A stretch of 64,000 nt of DNA from Symbiodinium natans (lineage: Eukaryota > Sar > Dinophyceae > Suessiales > Symbiodiniaceae): assembly GCA_905221605.1 (NCBI GenBank), contig CAJNDS010002101.1, forward strand, positions 125,001-189,000, written 5' to 3'. Positions 1 through 9,810 of this stretch are shown piece after piece. Every line of letters begins with the position of its first letter. The first letter of the stretch is position 1. The translations under genes and the position numbers were made by a program. The notes beneath the pieces were generated by a model. That model did not search any database. It was not told the DNA's origin and saw nothing but the letters and a program-made list of their open reading frames with translations.

Positions 1-58
1 ACTAAACCCTAAACCCTAAACCCTAAACCCTAAACCCTAAACCCTAAACCCTAAACCC
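1..58. repeat. Telomere-type array (CCCTAAA)n at window start
   Basis: About eight perfect copies of CCCTAAA, the plant-type telomere repeat that dinoflagellates also use. The C-rich strand reading 5' to 3' from the first base is the orientation expected at a left chromosome end. Whether it is a true terminus cannot be told from the window. Shorter degenerate copies follow to about 236. Confidence 0.85.
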
Positions 59-459
59 TTTTTTGCAAACTTGACTGCGCACAACTGTCCAACCCAAGAC
101 CCTTAAACCCTAAACCCTCAACCCATGATAGCGCCATATCCAAACCCCCTTCTGATTTCTGAGCTTCTGAAGGTGTTTCAGGGAGCTCACCCCCCCTGAA
201 CCCTAAACCCTTAACTCTAAACCCTAAACCCTAAACGGCGGCGCACACAGGGTTTAGGGTTTATAGAGCATTTAGGGCTTGGAGGGTTTATAAGCTTCTT
301 TTTTTGGCACGCGCAGGTTTAGGGCTTACAGGGCTTGTAGGGTTTATACAGCTTATGAGGTTTATAGGGCAGGGTTTATGGGGTCTTCGGGTTTACCTGG
401 ACCCCAAAGTATGATTGGCCGAAGCCCATAAAAAGGGGCCAGTACTTAACATGCTTTCC

Positions 460-494
460 ATAGGGGCCTGAATAGGTTGTTTTTTTTTGGGGGG

Positions 495-525
<31 letters not shown>

Positions 526-598
526 TGGGGTTATTATAGTGGAATTTCTATAATTACAAAAGGACCATAAAGGAATACGATTAGTAATTATTCCCAAC
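460..598. repeat. G-run dispersed element, copy 1
   Basis: Begins with an ATAGGGGCCTGAA motif, then a T-run, a long G-run, and an AT-rich end containing GGACCATA, GGAATAC and TAATTATTCC. Related copies with the same order lie at 18087-18172 and about 42730-42845. It is a dispersed non-coding element, and the open frame across it is a poly-Pro artefact of the G-run. Confidence 0.5.
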
Positions 599-643
599 CC
601 CAAGCCCTAAACCCTGAACCCTAAACCCTAACCTGCCCGCAGC

Positions 644-2911
644 CGCCTCAAGCAACAGCACCACACTCTGCAGCGCCCCCTCAGAGGCAGCCACATGCAA
701 AGCAGTCAGTCCCCGAGCCTGACAACGGGTTCACGCCTTGTGGGGGCATTGGGGGTTTAGGGTTTAGGGTTTAGGGTTTAGGGTTTAGGGTTTAGGTTTA
801 GGGTTTAGGGTTTAGGGTTTGGGGTTTGGGGTTTGGGGTTTGGGGTTTGGGGTTTGGGGTTTGGGGTTTGGGGTTTGGGGTTTGGGGTTTGGGGTTTGGA
901 TGGGACATGCAGCTGGGCCCTGGACGCTGCCATTCGTCTAGGGCCAAGTGCTGAACTCCGAATGGTTTCTTCCATCCCGCAGACCCCGAAATCTCCTAAA
1001 GCCCACCCTGTGCAAGCTGAACTTTCGCAACTTGTCCAGTTCTCTGGGGAGCGGAATTCGGACAGCATTTCACGTTTTTGCAGGGATGAGAAAACACCAA
1101 AGAGTTCTAACGGAAGCTTTTAAGGTGCGTTACTCGACTCGCAAAAAAAGCCTACACTTTTGCAACCCCAAACCCTAAACCCTTTTGAACCAAACCCTAA
1201 ACCCTAAACCCTAAACTGCCCTCAACCCTACACTTAAAGCCCTAAAAGCCGAGGATCGTCGGCCAGGTCGGGATCTTGCGGCCGCGAGAGGATTGACTCG
1301 ACCAGCTTGGCGTTGTCGGTGCTGCAGGCCTTCTGAAGCTCCGCCACACGCCGGCTCTCCTGGGCTAGTTCGGGGTTTAGGGTTTAGGGCTAGAAAACTT
1401 TTAAGTTTAGGGTTTAGGGCTAGAAAGCCCCCGAATCCCCCGAGCCCCCGAATCAGCACTATTAAGTCGCTATTACGATCCGGCCATCTTCTGCGCAGAT
1501 TCTGCCAACTCCTCCCCGCGGAAGTGCGTGATGACCAGATGCAACATCTCTGGCAACTCCAATACCGCGTCGTCTCCCACAAGACTGCTTCCGCAAAGCA
1601 GCCTCAAGCGGAAGCGCGGCTGCCCCACCACCGCCGCCAAATGCCGCTTCACTCCCTGTGCGAGGGCTGGCGGGAAACAGTTGGAAGATTGCCGGGTTCT
1701 GGGCAAATGCAGGGTGTAGTCGATTTGCGTGGTTCCTATATAAGTTGGGAGCTGCCATGAAGAAAAACCTTTGCAAGCCCTTTGTTCCTTAAGCTTGGGG
1801 CTTCAGGGCTGCATTGCCCTACAAACGTCACACCCCCACCCCCAACACCTGCAATTGACCGTGCTGGACGCGCACTGCTACAGTGGCAAGATGTGGATCA
1901 TATCGAGTTTGTAGCTGGCGGGTGTCTACTTGGCGGCCCCTCTGTATTGTACTCGTATGTGTTTGCATTCCTGCTGTGTGCTCGCACGTCGCCAACATCA
2001 CCGGCAAACTTCAAGGCAAATGTCGAGAACTGCACTGACCAAGAATCAATGCTTCAACAGCCTTTGCTTTTCGCCTGGCTTGGAATCCCTCAGGATTATC
2101 GGCTTTGCGTTCCGGAGAGCAATTGCGACAGGATGCATGCCAAGGCAGCAACTCTCACAAAAAGTGCGATCCGTAGATGCGCCACCCTGAACCCTAAACC
2201 CTAAACCCTGAACCCGAAACCCTAAACAAACGAGGGGTTGCTTCCCTTCGCCAGGATAGCTGCGACATACGCCAACACCGCAAAGGAGGCATCAAAGCCC
2301 GCCTTTCTCGCTCAAGCAGCATCATCCCCCAGCCATCTCAACTTCAACTGCATCCGCGAACCCAGAACTACCCTGAGGCATCTTGTTTTGTTTAAGGGCG
2401 TTTATAAGGGAACCTTCCTAAGAAGGGATGACGGCCACTTCTGGGAATCCAGTGCCCGTCAGAACATGCAGCGGCCAGCAGAGAAGGCAGATAGCCGACA
2501 CCGTCAGAAGCTTTACTTGGACACCTACCGTGGGTCGTGGGCGTTTGGGGAAGAATTCGAGAAACCTCAAAAAGTATCTGTAGAGTACGTATGTCTATAC
2601 CCAGGTCTACGAGGACCCCACCTCAAGGTTCATATAAATCATGGAGGTATGATCCTAAATCCTAAACCCTAAAACTCAAGGGCGCGAGAGAAATGAAAAG
2701 GGCCGGTGCCCCCCCGCAGCGCACTGGCATGTGGAGACCAAAAAAAGCCGCACAAGCCATATAAACCCTTGGCCCTAAACCCTAAACCCTAAACCCTAAA
2801 CCCTAAAGGCCCTAAACCCTAAACCCTGTTGGGACCTTGATCTCACTGCCGCCGTTCTCCTCGGCCAGATGCTGGAGTTCCTCGACGCTGAAGCGCGACA
2901 CTTCATCACCA
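644..2911 (-). CDS. Ubiquitin-like/ankyrin-repeat protein gene, partial, with telomere-repeat introns
   Basis: I spliced four minus-strand exons: about 2911-2836, 1655-1515 (47 codons), 1359-1264 (32 codons) and 718-644 (25 codons), all joining in phase 0. The first two give a ubiquitin-like N-terminal domain (GDEVSRFSVEEL, then GQPRFRLRLL and VLELPEM). The third contains LSRPQDPDL, a linker typical of a large dinoflagellate family. The fourth is a textbook ankyrin repeat (GLTALHVAASEG then VVLLLEA). In known relatives this order is Ub-like domain, linker, ankyrin repeats, which supports the joins. Donors are GT, GA and GC; acceptors are AG. The intron between the last two exons carries TTTAGGG and TTTGGGG arrays, and the first intron carries CCCTAAA runs. 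The 5' end (start codon) and further ankyrin repeats were not found. It may be a pseudogene. Confidence 0.55.
747..899. repeat. TTTAGGG array grading into TTTGGGG array
   Basis: About nine TTTAGGG units followed by about twelve TTTGGGG units. It lies inside an inferred intron of the ubiquitin-like/ankyrin gene. TTTGGGG is a homogenised variant; a second block of it occurs near 42100-42145. Confidence 0.85.
2768..2828. repeat. CCCTAAA array
   Basis: About eight CCCTAAA units directly beside the first ubiquitin-like exon, in the inferred first intron. Other short arrays in this stretch are at 1172-1215, 2190-2226 and 3308-3367. Confidence 0.8.
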
Positions 2912-2979
2912 GACCTTCTCACGGGGGTTTCCCCGAAAATGGGATTTAAGGGTTTAGGGTTTGGGGTTGGGCTGAATAC

Positions 2980-3062
2980 CCCAGCCCAAAAGAGGCTATC
3001 CTTTTATTTGTAATAGGATTATATATAACCAAAAAGGTATTAAAGGCTAGCTACCCAGCCCC
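2980..3062. repeat. Dispersed AT-rich element (TAATAGGATTATATA family), copy 1
   Basis: Starts GGGCTGAATACC and ends TACCCAGCCC, with the core TTTGTAATAGGATTATATA. A second copy at 4443-4538 shares start, core and end (GGGCTGAACAGCCCC to CCACCCAGCCC). A more diverged one lies at about 39091-39180. The CAGCCC/GGGCTG ends are inverted, so it is MITE-like. Confidence 0.5.
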
Positions 3063-3371
3063 TAAGCGGGGGTTCCTACAATAAAAAAAACATACTATTT
3101 GGGGGGTACATTAAGGGTACTCTCTCTTTTTGGAAATACCCTCATGGCTCGGTCATGTTTAAACCGTGCGGCATCGCGTGGGCCACATACTTCAGGAGGG
3201 GAGTGCTTCGCTTCACTTGACGGGTCTTGACAAGGAAGGTGGGGTGAGGAATAATTCGATGCCATTGAGGGTGGGCTTTGCCGGCTTGGATTTTGGGTGT
3301 TGTAACCTGTTTAGGGTTTAGGGCTTAGGGACCCTAAACCCTGAACCCTAAACCCTAAACCCTAAACGCAA

Positions 3372-3445
3372 AACCGAAGGGCATGCTGATGACTTGCAGC
3401 AGCGGCATGGCGCTCGGCCCGGGGTCTCCAATCTTGCTGTTGGTT
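3372..3445 (-). CDS. Candidate isolated exon between telomere-like arrays
   Basis: The minus strand reads IGDPGPSAMPLLQV followed by ISMPFGFA without a stop, and its balanced composition is unlike the flanking repeats. It could belong upstream of the ubiquitin-like/ankyrin gene or to another gene. Neither splice site can be fixed. No family recognised. Confidence 0.2.
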
Positions 3446-3461
3446 CGTAGGGAACGAAGGA

Positions 3462-3727
3462 ATGGGGTACCCTATATAATCCCTTAAAGGGTAGAGATAG
3501 GGGGATATAGAGAATGGGGTACCCTATATAATCCTTAAAGGGTAAAGATAGGGGGATATAGGGAATGGGGGTACCCCATATAATCCCTTAAAGGGTAAAG
3601 ATAGGGGGATATAGGGAATGGGTACCCTGTATAATCCCTTAAAGGGTAAAGAAGGGGGGATATAATTAGGGAATGGGGTACCCTACATAATCCCTTAAAA
3701 GGGTAAACTAGGGGGTATATAGGGTAC
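3462..3727. repeat. Tandem repeat, about 60 bp unit, about 4-5 copies
   Basis: Unit contains GGGGTACCCTATATAATCCC followed by TTAAAGGGTAAAGATAGGGGGATATAG. Units differ by single-base changes. Each holds the small palindrome CCCTTAAAGGG. Confidence 0.8.
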
Positions 3728-4442
3728 CTCAATTCCTACTGACCAACAGTCTCCAATACGCCGCAGAAGATTTCCCGGTTTGCACGTTTGGATTCATTTA
3801 CATGATCTCCGTCCTTCTCCTTCAGCTAGTTTAAGGGTTTTGGGTTTAAGTTTAAGGTTCAGGGTTTAGGGTTTGGGGTTTGAGGTTTTGGGTTTAAGGC
3901 TTTGCTGCAGCCAAGGTGACAAGTAACCTGCACATCGGCAGTCTGAGTCTAGAACTGAAGCACGGATGTTGTTGCATGCTTAAAGTATATTCAACTACTA
4001 TTATGCCATTATGGCCCCACGTGTTGAGGCCCCTAAACACCTCCCCCCCCCCCCCTATAGCCCTGCAAGCCCCCCATACTGTATAACCTTCTAGGTGACA
4101 TCGAGCAGAAACGCATCATGAAGAACTCACGCGAACAAACTAAAGCCGCCTCCCAAAAGCACGAGGGTTCATCATGACTCCCTATATGCAACCTTTAAAC
4201 CACAAACCTCGCAGCTAAATCCGAACATGTTAAACGGTTAAGGCACTTCCTTCAACATCTTTACAACAGTCAAAACTGCGGTCGACTCAACGGCACTTCA
4301 TTAGATGACCCTTGCCGGTGCAAGCGGGGTAAGTGGCCCGCATATCGGCCCTCCGTAGCAACTTCTCTCTTGACGCCGAAGACAACGCACGACCTCAGCG
4401 ATGCTTCCTCTTCCCTGAGCTGGAACCGCTTGCTTTCGACTG

Positions 4443-4538
4443 AGGGGCTGAACAGCCCCAAAAAGCAGGTGAACCTTGATTTTTGTAATAGGATAATATA
4501 TGTCCAAAAAAGGTTAAAGGTTAACCACCCAGCCCTTA
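4443..4538. repeat. Dispersed AT-rich element (TAATAGGATTATATA family), copy 2
   Basis: Same terminal and core motifs as the copy at 2980-3062. It ends GGTTAAAGGTTAACCACCCAGCCC. The two copies differ mostly by substitutions. Confidence 0.5.
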
Positions 4539-4629
4539 GGTCAAGGATGCCGTTCGGTAAACTTCTTCGTTTGGTAGCCCGAGGGCACTTGTGACCACCG
4601 CTTGCTTGGAGGCGCTGAGGAGCCCCAGA

Positions 4630-4734
4630 TTCTAAACCCTAAACCCTAAACCCTAAACCCTAAACCCTAAACCCTAAACCCTAAACCCTAAACCCTAAAC
4701 CCTAAACCCTAAACCCTAAACCCTAAACCCTAAA
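4630..4734. repeat. CCCTAAA array, about 15 units
   Basis: One of the longest uninterrupted interstitial telomere-type arrays in the window. Confidence 0.9.
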
Positions 4735-5254
4735 CGCGAGCAACCTGTCCAGCCCAAAGCGGACAGGGCTAGTCTGGGCACGCCGGCAGGGTACGCATTC
4801 CTGTTTCAACCAGGATCCGCTGCCCAACCCCCACCCCCCTCCCCCCCCGCATGTAACTCTTCAGAGTCCCCGGCGGCCAGTCAAGAAACCGAGCAGAGGG
4901 GTCCTGTGATCAGTCAGTGTGGTCTTCATGTAGGCCCAGGGCAAAAGGACTGTGATTCTCAGCTCCATGGTGCTAACAGGGCTGAGCTTGGGCCTTCGCA
5001 TGCTATGGACTTTGGGCTTATGGGTGGCCAGAGCTGCAGGGCTCGCATGCTCCCCTAGTTGAACCCCCAATCCGAAACCCCAAGCCCTAAACCCTAACCC
5101 TAAGTCCTAAACCCCAAACCCGACACTCTGCTTTGGTGCGGGGGGTTGCAAGGCCCCCCCCCCCCCCCCGGCGGTCTCCTCTGTCCCAGCTCCGCCTGCA
5201 ACGAAAGCTTATGGGGCTTCCCGAGGCATTGCTTGATAGTACATAGCACATAAT

Positions 5255-5515
5255 GCATATATATATATATATCTATAGATAGATAGATAAATAGATAAAT
5301 AGATAGATGGAGAGATATTAATTAGTAAATTCGTAAGTGTCTGCATGCATGTACATATCTATCTATCTATCTATCTATCTATATATATATATATAATATG
5401 TGTGTATATATATACACACTACTCTTTATAGTGCATATATATATATATACATAGAGAAAGTATTCTATGTGTGTATATATATATATATGTAAACAGTACG
5501 GTATTATGTATACAT
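5255..5515. repeat. TA and GATA/CTAT microsatellite cluster
   Basis: Runs of TA, GATA and CTAT interleaved with short unique pieces such as CTATGTGTGTATATA. No gene signal. Confidence 0.8.
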
Positions 5516-5519
5516 ATAT

Positions 5520-6140
5520 TATTCTATTATGCGTAAAATTTGAACTTTTGTTTGGATGTGTCTAGCATCTCTAGCAGCTTTTCGCAAGTCTGAAATTGTC
5601 AGGGTCTGTCAGAGGGCTTGGCAGGGCATAGTACCCGACCATAAGATCTGCAAGAGCACTTCGTAGCTTGCGGGGGCTTTTACTTGCGCAAGGCATGTGC
5701 AGCGCCTGCAGATGCAGCCGGCGTTGCCAGAGACCCTGCAAACATCAGTTTTATGAGCAAGCCACGGGACAGATTTATTCGAGCACGGGGTTGCTCACGA
5801 TGCCCTTGGCCGAACTGAGGCACTTAGGTGAGAGCGGACAACTTGCTTGAAGGAAAGAAGCGGATGCGGGCGCAGGGTGCAGGATTCTGGGTGAGCTCCC
5901 GATCTCATCCCTTGAAGTCCCACTTTGGGTGCGGGAGGGTGATCAACTCAACTCGTTCCATCTACGTAGTTTCTGAGACATAAGCCCACAGAACTGCACA
6001 CTTTCAGTTCTATAGGAGATAGTAGCATCCCAAAAAGTGTAAAGTGTACTCGTTCAGCTACTCAAGGCTAACGTGTGAAGAGTGGGACTTGGCCGGCCCA
6101 GCTTGCCTGATGTCCGACGATCGAGCTGCACCTCGGAGAG
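5520..6140. other. Unique sequence, no gene recognised
   Basis: Mixed-composition DNA without arrays. Short frames exist on both strands but none has a recognisable motif or clear splice context. Confidence 0.4.
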
Positions 6141-6144
6141 ATTC

Positions 6145-6242
6145 GGGTAGCTATAAATTAAACTTTTAGCTGCCTTAAAGAAGAAACCCAATAAACCCCA
6201 AAAAAAGGTAAGGATCTAAAGTTACAGTAAAGTACCACAAAG
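6145..6242. repeat. 95-98 bp dispersed element, copy 1
   Basis: Runs from GGGTAGCTATAAATTAAAC to GTAAAGTACCACAAAG. It is nearly identical to 12733-12827, which lies inside an intron of the Mei2-like gene. Flanks of the two copies are unrelated, so the element boundaries are sharp. No clear terminal inverted repeat. Confidence 0.8.
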
Positions 6243-6839
6243 TAGATTCTAATTAGATTCCTTACGGCCACCTTGGCCATGCAATCTACGTGGGTTAGGG
6301 GAAGTGCGCAGTGGATTTCTGACCCAAAGGTGACCCAAGTGCACCATTTAAAGCACCCAGAACCCCTGAAACCTTATCCACTCGTCGACATGCAGTTCGC
6401 TCCGACATAATGCTGCTCTGCTGCCGCGCTGGCTGCCACGGCAGACTTTGGCGCGGGGCTCACGCCTGCGGGCAGATAAACGTAGCAAGGGGTTTAGGGT
6501 TTAGGGTTTAGGGTTTTCGGGATCGATGGTCGGTCAAGGCCAGCGAGGGGCTGAACGACACCATGTGGGGGTTTACGAAAATAGAGGACCCCTCATATGG
6601 ACCCCCAAATAGCAGAATTCCCGTATAAGCAGGACCCCAATAAGGGTCATCAACGCTCAAAGTTGCATGAACAAGCTGGCATCTTGCACAGGAAGTCGCT
6701 CTCTCCAGCCACAGACTTTGCACAGCAAAGCCAGTGCACAACAGAGCCACCGACAGCGCGAGATGCATGGACCCTCGCCTCCAGTAACCCCCGTGACGGT
6801 ACCGCCTGTTGAGCCGGAGACGGCCTTGGCAGCCACATG

Positions 6840-6961
6840 AATCCCCTCCCCCTAACATAAAACCCCCCTACCCCCTAGTAGAAAAAATATACTATAATAT
6901 AACTATATTGTGGGTTTAAGAATTGGGAGTGGGGGGGGTTTAATATTAGGGGGAGGGGATT
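6840..6961. mobile_element. Foldback (MITE-like) element, AATCCCCTCC family, copy 1
   Basis: Left end AATCCCCTCCCCCTAACAT and right end ATATTAGGGGGAGGGGATT are inverted repeats around an AT-rich centre (ACTATAATATAACTATA). The 21951-22095 copy has the same ends and centre. No coding capacity, so it would be non-autonomous. Confidence 0.65.
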
Positions 6962-7164
6962 AGTGAAGCTTCAGGTTTGTGGTGAAAACATGAATATGGC
7001 TCAGCCTCTATAAGGTATTCATGGGGCCAGAACAAAAGCCAAAGCACCAACTGTTTTGCTTGACAGCCTCACACAGGGGTCCCTTACTGCTAGAACAGAC
7101 TTGCAGATGACCACACATACATACAGTACCACACTGGCAGTGTGCCCTCTGAGTCTTCTGTTGC

Positions 7165-7300
7165 GCGCTCTCTCTCTCTCTCTCTGTTATTCTCTTTCTT
7201 CTTCCTCATATTTTCTTTGTATTCTTCTTATTATTATTCTTCTTTTGTTCTTCTTCTTCTTCTTCTGCTGCTGCTGTCGCTGCTGCCGCTGCCGCCGGGC
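7165..7300. repeat. CT, TTC and CTG simple-sequence tract
   Basis: A CT run, then TTA/TTC repeats, then CTGCTGCTG. Poly-Leu/Phe and poly-Glu/Ala frames on either strand are artefacts. Confidence 0.8.
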
Positions 7301-7429
7301 TTGAGGGGGTACTCACCCCGGCACGGGCGAGCGTGCACCCACAGTCCATCGTCTGAGACATGAGCACATAGACTTGTTGGAGTATGCGCACTCTCTCACT
7401 CACTCTGACTCGCTCGCACCCTGGTTTAT

Positions 7430-7534
7430 CTATACTCCCCCTAGAAACTTTATAAACTTTTGTTCAATATTTGCTTTATATATATATATATGTATAGAAA
7501 ACACATCAACAATAATTCCTAAGGGGGATATAGT
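7430..7534. mobile_element. Foldback element, ATAATTCC...GGGATATAG family, copy 1
   Basis: Left end CTATACTCCCCCTAG pairs imperfectly with right end CTAAGGGGGATATAG, and the right part contains AACAATAATTCC. A shorter copy at 33153-33213 has the same right end (AACAATAATTCCCAAGAGGG then ATATAG) with a better-paired left end. Confidence 0.5.
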
Positions 7535-8124
7535 TATGGCGCAACGAGGGCTGGCAGTTTCATCAGTCTCCCAAAGTTCTGGGAGGGCGGCAGATGAAGA
7601 AGCTATTCGCTCCAGCCTTCGGTGAAGCGGGTGACCAGCCGGGATGTTGGACAAAAAGGGCGTCTCTCTAGGTGTAGCTCCCAGGCCAAACCCTACATCC
7701 TAAACCCTCGACCCTAAACCCTGTTTAAAAAATGCCTGAGAGCTGCTTGACAAGACGAAAGAAGCTCCTGTGTGCCGAGGATGATATGTCTACATGCAGG
7801 ACGCAACACTCTCTTCGTGATTTGTACATGCGTCCAAATACCTTCTGCGCCAGTGTCGCGTCGCAGCAACCCTACTCACAATGACAGCCGGCAACGCTAC
7901 AATGGCTGGATCTTGGGTTCTCACCCTTCCGTCTCGCGCGCGATGCCGGCAGCGCCTGGCCGAAGGCACGCATCTCCTAAACCCTAAACCTTATAAAGGT
8001 GGCCTCTTTATCTGCTACCCTTATACCTGAACATAGCCCCTATAGATACCCTAACAAAAACCCCAATATATGCCCCAAACCAGAAACTCTACTTACAGAG
8101 ACCACCAACCCATATAACCTAGCC

Positions 8125-8166
8125 CTAAACCCTAAACCCTAAACCCTAAACCCTAAACCCTAAACC
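8125..8166. repeat. CCCTAAA array
   Basis: About five to six CCCTAAA units in an otherwise unique stretch. Confidence 0.8.
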
Positions 8167-8250
8167 CAAAAAGATCTCCAACCCTGAATCTTCCATCTCG
8201 GCCGGCTCTGAGGCATCCCCGGCCTCAACTCATCGATTAACTACTAATTT

Positions 8251-8350
8251 GGGGATGTTCCCCCTCATGCTAACAGTCCTGAAGAGAGAGAATAGTACCC
8301 CCTATGATCATCCCCACTGGGGACAGGACTGTATAAGGCGGAACATCCCA
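8251..8350. mobile_element. Foldback element, GGGATGTTC family, copy 1
   Basis: Left end GGGGATGTTCCCCCTCATGC and right end GGCGGAACATCCC are inverted repeats, with CTAACAG inside the left end. Other copies: 38906-39007 (best ends) and a right-half fragment at 63341-63380. Confidence 0.6.
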
Positions 8351-8353
8351 ATA

Positions 8354-8496
8354 CGAATTGCTTAAGAACCCCCCCCCCCCAAAAAAAAAAAAAAAAAAAA
8401 AAATCCCTGTGCTGCCCTTATAAGGAAGAGTATCTTCATCTTTAGGGGGGGTTTAGGGTTTAGGGTTTAGGGTTTAGGGTCTTCAAGCAAATAGTA
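8354..8496. mobile_element. Foldback element, TTGCTTAAGAA family, degenerate copy
   Basis: Left end ACGAATTGCTTAAGAACCCC and right end CTTCAAGCAAATAGTA match the better copies at 9424, 17894 and 20558. The interior holds a C-run, an A-run and a short TTTAGGG array, so an array has expanded in or moved into the element. Confidence 0.45.
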
Positions 8497-8879
8497 TTTC
8501 GGGGGACCCTTTTTTTGACTCCAGGCTCAGCCGGATCCGCACTCACTGACTTAGGGTCCCCCCCTAACCCCTAACCCCTAAACCCTCTACCCTAGACACC
8601 CAAACCCAGCCCCTGCTTTCTGGGCCCAGAGAACTCATTGTGAGGGCTGACCCTTGACACCCGCTTCCCGTCCCAACCCGCAGAAAACTTGCGAACCTAA
8701 AGCCCGCCAAAACCCGAAATCCAAAACCCTAACCCTGAAACTTGCGAACTGAGTCCCCTACCCCCTCTGGAGCAGCGCGTGCGGCCTGGGCCGAGCTTCT
8801 CCCAAAAACAAGCTCCTCATGGAGTTTCGTGCTGAGCTTCCGCATCGAGCTTCCGCACCCTCTGCGGCTTAGGCGTTTG

Positions 8880-8940
8880 GAACCCTGAACCCTGAACCCT
8901 GAACCCTAAACCCTAAACCCTAAACCCTAAACCCTAAACC
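8880..8940. repeat. CCCTGAA/CCCTAAA array
   Basis: About three CCCTGAA units then about six CCCTAAA units. A TTTAGGG array of opposite orientation follows at 9069-9118. Confidence 0.8.
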
Positions 8941-9068
8941 GTGGCTTTGGGTTCCTCCAACCATGACCGTTTAACACGCCGACCTGCTCTTCATAACTCT
9001 GCAGCCAAGCCTGGGAGGAGGCCTCAGGGCTAAGAAGGAGCCATGCTAGGGGCCTGAAGAATTCGAAC

Positions 9069-9118
9069 AGGGTTTAGGGTTTAGGGTTTAGGGTCTAGGG
9101 TTTAGGGTTTAGGGTTTG
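9069..9118. repeat. TTTAGGG array
   Basis: About seven units in the orientation opposite to the array 130 bases upstream. Confidence 0.8.
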
Positions 9119-9423
9119 GGGGCCTGAATAATGAGAAGAGGGTTTTGCGAGCGAAAGCCTGACGAAGTCAACAAGTAAAGAAGATGTCATCTGCATCCTC
9201 AGCAATAGTTCAGAGCACTGAGCAAATCTATAACCTGCTTTGTAATTATACCATCATAACCCCCCAAAACCTTATTCTAATTATTCAGGCCACTGTAGTA
9301 GCTGACACCAGCACGCAATTCCGCAGGGACAAGCCCGGAAATTCGCTGGACTCCAAAAAGGCACCCAGGCGACAAAGGCGAGCTGAAACAGACGCTGTTG
9401 ACATTGGATGGAGCTACATCTAC

Positions 9424-9517
9424 GAATTGCTTAAGAAAGCCGAAAAACAAAAATATTCTTCCTCATTACGGTTAATATATGGATTATGTTTTCCTTTGGG
9501 GTTCTTAAGCAAATAGT
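9424..9517. mobile_element. Foldback element, TTGCTTAAGAA family, copy 2
   Basis: Ends GAATTGCTTAAGAA and TTCTTAAGCAAATAGT are inverted repeats of about 13 bases. The body is AT-rich without coding capacity. The frame reading through it is incidental. Confidence 0.65.
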
Positions 9518-9810
9518 CGCACATGGAAAGCTTTCAGCAAGCAAGATGTCATGAACTCAGCACAAGCCCTACGACCCTAACACAGTGAACCAGACAAGAA
9601 CATCGGGTGTGGGATTTGGGTTGTGTTTTTTTGCCTCTCGCCTAGCTGAAAAAAGTCCACATTGCAGGGCGGCGTCACAGGGGATGCGGTGAGTCAGCGC
9701 GTAATTAGGCTACGAACTGCCAACCCGCCACCAATCTCGTAGGCTCCATTCAAACTCAACCCTCTTCCCTAGACCCCAAGAAATGTGTCCAGGCAGCCTG
9801 GCGATTATCT

